Shown here: positions 60,170 through 64,000 of the stretch, piece by piece | How the letters are laid out: every line of letters starts with the position of its first letter | Numbering within the stretch: the stretch's first letter is position 1 | NCBI RefSeq assembly: GCF_043641665.1 | Contig: NC_092200.1 | Location: 13,561,694-13,625,693 of the forward strand | From: Enoplosus armatus | Lineage: Eukaryota; Chordata; Actinopteri; Centrarchiformes; Enoplosidae | Reading direction: 5' to 3' | DNA length: 64,000 nucleotides | Translations under genes and position numbers: made by a program | Notes under the pieces: generated by a model | Told to the model about the DNA's origin: nothing | Seen by the model: only the letters and a program-made list of their open reading frames with translations | Databases searched by the model: none

Positions 60170-60480
60170 GAACTAAAGGGGAGCTGCGGACGATTGTTAT
60201 CGAAAAATAAGCATGGTGTTTGAAAGGGATTTTAATTGAGGCATTCGTTATATTTGAAAAGGTGAATTCCTGAGGGGATGGAGGGAGCGGAGCGGCGACC
60301 CTATTCATATCCTCAGACATTCATGAAGAATGGCATCTTTTGACTTTCCCTTTTAAAACCGTGCAACCTTAAATGGCCTAAATATAGAGGAGGGGAGGCA
60401 GACACGGTAATTCCCTGCACCTTGGGGGGCGCCACCAGAGTACGGGACAGTGGGATACAGCCGAGGACTCCAATTAACAA
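60170..60480. other. Candidate conserved noncoding element
   Basis: Repeat-free block with GACGATTGTTATCG, GGGATTTTAATTGAGGC, CCTATTCATATCCTCAG and TTAAATGGCCTAAATATAG. Confidence 0.33.
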
Positions 60481-60554
60481 TGAGGGAGGGTCCAGCCACC
60501 CAAAATAGAGGGAAAATGTCCTCTCTACAAGCCCCTGAAGGGGACGTCAATCCA

Positions 60555-60683
60555 TCTCTTTTCTTTCTCTTTGCCTCATTTTTAGCCTTTTTTCCTCAGT
60601 TTTTCTTTGTTTCCTTTTTACACTCCTTTCTGTCTTCTTCTTTCTTTCTCACCCTTTCTCCCCCTCATTCTGTCTCTGTGCAG
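60555..60683 (+). other. Long pyrimidine tract ending in a splice-acceptor-like CAG
   Basis: About 125 bp of mostly T and C ends in CTGTCTCTGTGCAG at 60683. The next sequence (TAATTGTGTCATTAATAATG, GATGATTGTGCTGC) has stops in the nearest frames and looks like noncoding homeodomain-motif sequence, not an exon. Confidence 0.3.
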
Positions 60684-60840
60684 TAATTGTGTCATTAATA
60701 ATGTGAGGGCCCGATGATTGTGCTGCTAATACCAGTTGTCCGGTCTGTATTTCTACAGCTTAACTTGGGAGGAAGTCGACGGGGCGCTCATTTGTTGTTG
60801 TTTGGTGAGGTCAGCTCTTTATGAGACCTACTTCCAGCCA
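60684..60840. other. Candidate conserved noncoding element
   Basis: Follows the pyrimidine tract with TAATTGTGTCATTAATAATG, GGGCCCGATGATTG and GGAAGTCGACGGGGCGC. Confidence 0.27.
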
Positions 60841-61183
60841 AGCACACGACCCCTCATGTTTTCTTTTACTATATTTTGACCGTCTGACCACAGAGTTAAA
60901 CTTGGATTGTTAGTTTATTATAAAGTTGTTGTACATGGAAAACAGCTCGAGGCTACATACAGTAGGTGTGTAGGTTTTTGTCTCTCCGCTGTCTCTCCGA
61001 TTTCATCCTGTTTGCAGATGCATCCTGTCTGAGGGACATGTTGCCCACATGTGCAGCTCTGTATTGACAGTGATCACCCCTTAGCATCAAACCTCTTCAT
61101 CCCGTCATATGATGTCTTATGCAGTTTTGCTGTGACTAAGTGATGAAGTCTTCGCATATTATTAGTAAAAAGTTTTTTATAAA
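60841..61183. other. Noncoding stretch, nothing recognised
   Basis: No exon or repeat family recognised. Confidence 0.4.
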
Positions 61184-61312
61184 GTTACACTTTGGGAAAT
61201 ACCCGCAGGCACATATCTGTGTAAGCATCCTCGATGATTTATGCAGTGCAACCTTAACCAGGGCGGCATCCTTGATGGTGCAGTTACAAAACTTTGTTGG
61301 AAGTACCCGCAG
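61184..61312. repeat. Imperfect local duplication
   Basis: GTTACACTTTGGGAAATACC with CGCAG at 61184-61207 resembles GTTACAAAACTTTGTTGG with AAGTACCCGCAG at 61283-61312. GCATCCTCGATGATTT at 61225 resembles GCATCCTTGATGGT at 61266. The unit order is not a simple tandem. Confidence 0.4.
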
Positions 61313-61856
61313 AACGTATTTATCATGAGCGGTCATTGTCAAAATATCTACAGTATCATACAACATCTGTGAAAACTCATTAAATGAGACACTGAAATGT
61401 TGTTAAAGTTAGTGGCAGCCACTTGTTGATCAAACAAGGCTCTTTGTTCTTTTGTCCATTCTTGATGGATAAATTAAGATCTAATTAGAAGGAGGGCGAA
61501 AGTGATGCCAGCTACATGAAAGAGCTTGACTGCTTAATAATTGTTAGGCTCCAAGACCTGGTTTTCTGCTTGCTAACTCCTGATTGGGTGAAGGAACTGG
61601 TTCAATTAATGTGTGTGTGCTGCTGTCAGTAATCTCCTGCGAGATTGTTTAGCTTCAAAAAACGCTACTTGACATTCCATGTTGGATGGGATAAGGCATG
61701 TTCAGCTTCATGACTGAAGTTTGACTGGTTAAGTGGTGAGGTGTCAAACAGAGGGTGAATGAAATAATGACAGCCAGATTATAAGACCTGCAGAGGATAA
61801 GCATTCTGGGAAAAAACGTGCACATGCATCTATGAAAAAGCAAGTGCATAGTATGT

Positions 61857-61859
<3 letters not shown>
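61313..61859. other. Noncoding stretch, nothing recognised
   Basis: AT-rich. No gene. Confidence 0.45.

Positions 61860-61887
<28 letters not shown>
61860..61887. repeat. (CA)14 microsatellite
   Basis: Perfect CA array of 28 bp. Confidence 0.98.
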
Positions 61888-61889
<2 letters not shown>

Positions 61890-62391
61890 TGCTTGTTCAG
61901 ATCTTACAAAATCCTTAATAACAATGCTGATAATAATCACAGCTCAGTCATGATCACTCATAAAAAACAGCCTTGGTTATTCATTGAGCTCCTTGCCAAA
62001 CAAAATCCACTCTTTGTTTCATTTAATTTAGACTTTTACAGTGAGTCATAAAAAAAATCTCCAGTCGGAATCAGAGGCACGCTGGCCAAACCTCACATGC
62101 ACGTGTAATGAGCAGGGTTGTTTGTCTTGAGCCTAGTGGGATGTGGTTGAAAACTGCATGTCTAAATAAGGTGCAGATTATTGGTTAAGATTTAAATGAA
62201 TGGGATTAGATTTTTATTTGACCACTGGTGAAGTTACGTGTTGTGCAGTCACCTTGGTGAGGTGAGTCTATTAGACCACAAGCACACGCACACACTTCCT
62301 TACTGTTGCATGTGTATGCCTATGTATTATCGTGCATAAGCATTAAAACGTTATACATGCAGCAACACACAAACAAATGTACGTGCATGAT

Positions 62392-62392
<1 letters not shown>
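61888..62392. other. Noncoding stretch, nothing recognised
   Basis: AT-rich, no exon. Confidence 0.45.

Positions 62393-62430
<38 letters not shown>
62393..62430. repeat. (CA)19 microsatellite
   Basis: Perfect CA array of 38 bp. Confidence 0.98.
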
Positions 62431-62434
<4 letters not shown>

Positions 62435-63120
62435 CCCTCTCTTATACTGTACAGTATGCATGCAGAGACATGGATGCACCCACCCAAACACACCCTTCAA
62501 AGCAGCAGCAGGAGTTTGTAGAGCTCTCCCCATATTTTATGTCGCATTTAAATTCGTTATTACAATTTAAACTCAAATCTCACTAAAAGTCTTGTTGTGT
62601 GTATTAGCTTTAATATTTTATAACGAAAACAAGCTGCTGTACTGGATTGCACAGCAACACTCATTTGCAATAAAGGCACATTTCTAATATCAGAGAGCAC
62701 GTTCTGAGCAAGTGACCAAGTTGAGGTGTGATCTGTTATTTAGACAGGTTGGATGCACTTCCTCACAGCCTGAAATTTCCCCCGAGGCTCTGTTCCATTT
62801 CTCACTGTCATGGATTTGAATCTTTTTACCACTGAACTCTTACAATTACTGAACATTCATCACCTGCCTACCTTCTTAGCTACCTAGATACAGTATGGAG
62901 ACCAGAGATATGGGCCAGACTGGTGCAGTCGGGAATACCAAGTAACACTGCTACTAACACAGTAATGAATTCTTATATCCTGGGATAGCAGGAATCTTTT
63001 TTTCTTGTTTTGGTGTCTGTGTGTGTATGTTTTTCCATCTGTGTGAAAGGTTTTGGGGGGTTTGATCTCGTATATTTAATGATATCTTCAATCATTTAAT
63101 TTCAAAATGCTGACATTTTA
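62431..63120. other. Noncoding stretch, nothing recognised
   Basis: Mixed composition, no exon and no repeat family up to the element starting at 63121. Confidence 0.45.
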
Positions 63121-63742
63121 CTTTAAAAATCACTGGGCCAAGAATTGACCCAGTTTCGGTCCCAGTTTGCACCGACGCAAAACTGTATCTTTGGGTTGTT
63201 TTGACCCAATGTTAGTTTTATTGTTTTGTATCACTGTTGTTTTTATTTACCTTGACTTAAACTGAAACATGGTTATTCTGAGCCAGTGTTAGACAAAACA
63301 AGCTCAAGTTAAACATTAAACTGTCACAAATGTATTGTTAGTTGTACAAAATGCATATCGATGGCCAAAGCGCAAAACCTCCTATCTGCAAAATGATCCA
63401 GGAAATGTGGGGAAAAACCTCCTATGTTCACTTTGCGAGGCACTAATACCTAGTCGGTATTGTTAACACATAATATAGTAATATAGTCCCAAAACAGTGT
63501 ATTATGCATTGGGTATCCTTAACAAATAGCATTCTGCAAGAAAACAACAAGGTTTTTTTGGTTTCTCAAAAAAAAAAAATTTTCAGATAGGAGGTTTTGC
63601 CATCGATATGACATTCAAAACTGCAAAGGAATAACATATTATTGACAATCAGTAAGTAACAACCACACCACATTTTACTGTGGGTAAATAACCCAACAGT
63701 AATGTTAACCCAGGGGTGCCTTTGACACAGTGGTTTTTACTG
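63121..63742. mobile_element. Outer repeat element with imperfect terminal inverted repeats
   Basis: CTTTAAAAATCACTGGG at the left matches the inverse of CACAGTGGTTTTTACTG at the right at 13 of 17 positions. Inside are TTGACCCAGTTT, GGGTTGTTTTGACCCAAT, GGGTAAATAACCCAAC and TTAACCCAGG. These GGGT/ACCC words resemble a dispersed fish repeat with TGGGTTGTTTTGACCCA palindromes. It contains the second element at 63354-63610. Limits are approximate. Confidence 0.45.
63354..63610. mobile_element. MITE-like element with long inverted ends, nested in the outer repeat
   Basis: The left end CATATCGATGG, CCAAAGCG, CAAAACCTCCTATCTG is mirrored at the right by CAGATAGGAGGTTTTG then CCATCGATATG. The arms match over 27 bases; the left arm carries eight extra bases (CCAAAGCG). 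A further AAAACCTCCTAT lies at about 63414. The element is 257 bp with no open frame. I do not recognise the family. Confidence 0.65.
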
Positions 63743-64000
63743 TGTACATGTTTTTCATGCACAGTCAGCAGTAACAACATAAATTTGTTTTCATTTATTG
63801 TATCATTTAATTTCTCTCGAAAAAATAAGGATCTTCTAAACTGTAAAATAACTGGAAATGATCTTTGGTATCAGGCACCACCCCGCTGTAACTACAATGA
63901 CTTATAGTTTCACTGTATATCTCGGCAGCTTCTCCCTCATGAATAAAAGGCCTTCTCTGTGAGGTGAGAGGATTTGCCCCCCATGGCACTCCCAGTCGTG
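63743..64000. other. Noncoding stretch to window end
   Basis: AT-rich at first. No complete gene or recognised repeat. A feature running off the edge cannot be excluded. Confidence 0.4.

Noticed and set aside
1..64000. Transfer RNA, ribosomal RNA, common microRNA hairpins, CRISPR arrays and prokaryotic gene features
   Set aside because: Reading both strands gave no intact tRNA boxes with a cloverleaf, no rRNA-like sequence, no familiar miRNA seed region and no repeat-spacer array. A covariance-model search was not possible here.

Overview
The window looks like nuclear DNA from a teleost fish, probably a percomorph. The evidence is the very dense dinucleotide microsatellites, mostly (CA)n/(TG)n of 15 to 50 units plus (GA)n/(CT)n, together with remnants of interspersed repeats typical of fish. 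No operons, ribosome-binding sites, CRISPR arrays or prokaryotic gene structure are present.

I find no protein-coding gene that I can support. Open frames are short. Many of the longer ones are translations of CA/TG, GA/CT or CTC repeats, which contain no stop codons. The longest, 195 codons at 34101-34688, resembles no family I know. The only protein-like signal is a broken fragment of about 60 codons at 51519-51695 that resembles a MADF (Myb/SANT-like) DNA-binding domain of transposon type. The window is best read as a gene desert or the interior of a very large intron. I cannot name the locus.

Layout: 1-13 kb is AT-rich noncoding DNA with microsatellite clusters (3.5-7.3 kb), a terminal-inverted-repeat element at 2856-3273 and a short dispersed-repeat fragment near 10.8 kb. 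From 13 to 30 kb, balanced-composition blocks rich in homeodomain-type motifs (13.04-13.34, 19.03-19.30, 19.79-20.33, 23.54-23.76, 24.96-25.20, 27.13-27.44 kb) alternate with GA, CT, CA and ATT arrays. A recognisable teleost dispersed repeat lies at 25.60-26.01 kb. From 29.9 to 34.8 kb several such blocks follow long pyrimidine tracts. From 36 to 43 kb there are few microsatellites and many candidate conserved noncoding elements. A SINE-like sequence lies at 46.8 kb, a transposon graveyard at 50.56-51.7 kb, and the longest repeat-free block at 52.85-55.09 kb. The 3' end carries the longest TG array, facing a CA array with a consensus CTCF motif between them (59.68-60.00 kb), and a probable nested pair of inverted-repeat elements (63.12-63.74 kb).

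Taken together, the alternation of simple repeats with repeat-poor, homeobox-motif-rich blocks suggests a developmental regulatory landscape. That is inference from a single sequence. Conservation in other species is the decisive test. Nothing here supports a novel biological system; the best leads are the MADF remnant, the nested inverted-repeat elements, the CTCF site between inverted microsatellites, and a few perfect palindromes and paired transcription-factor motifs.
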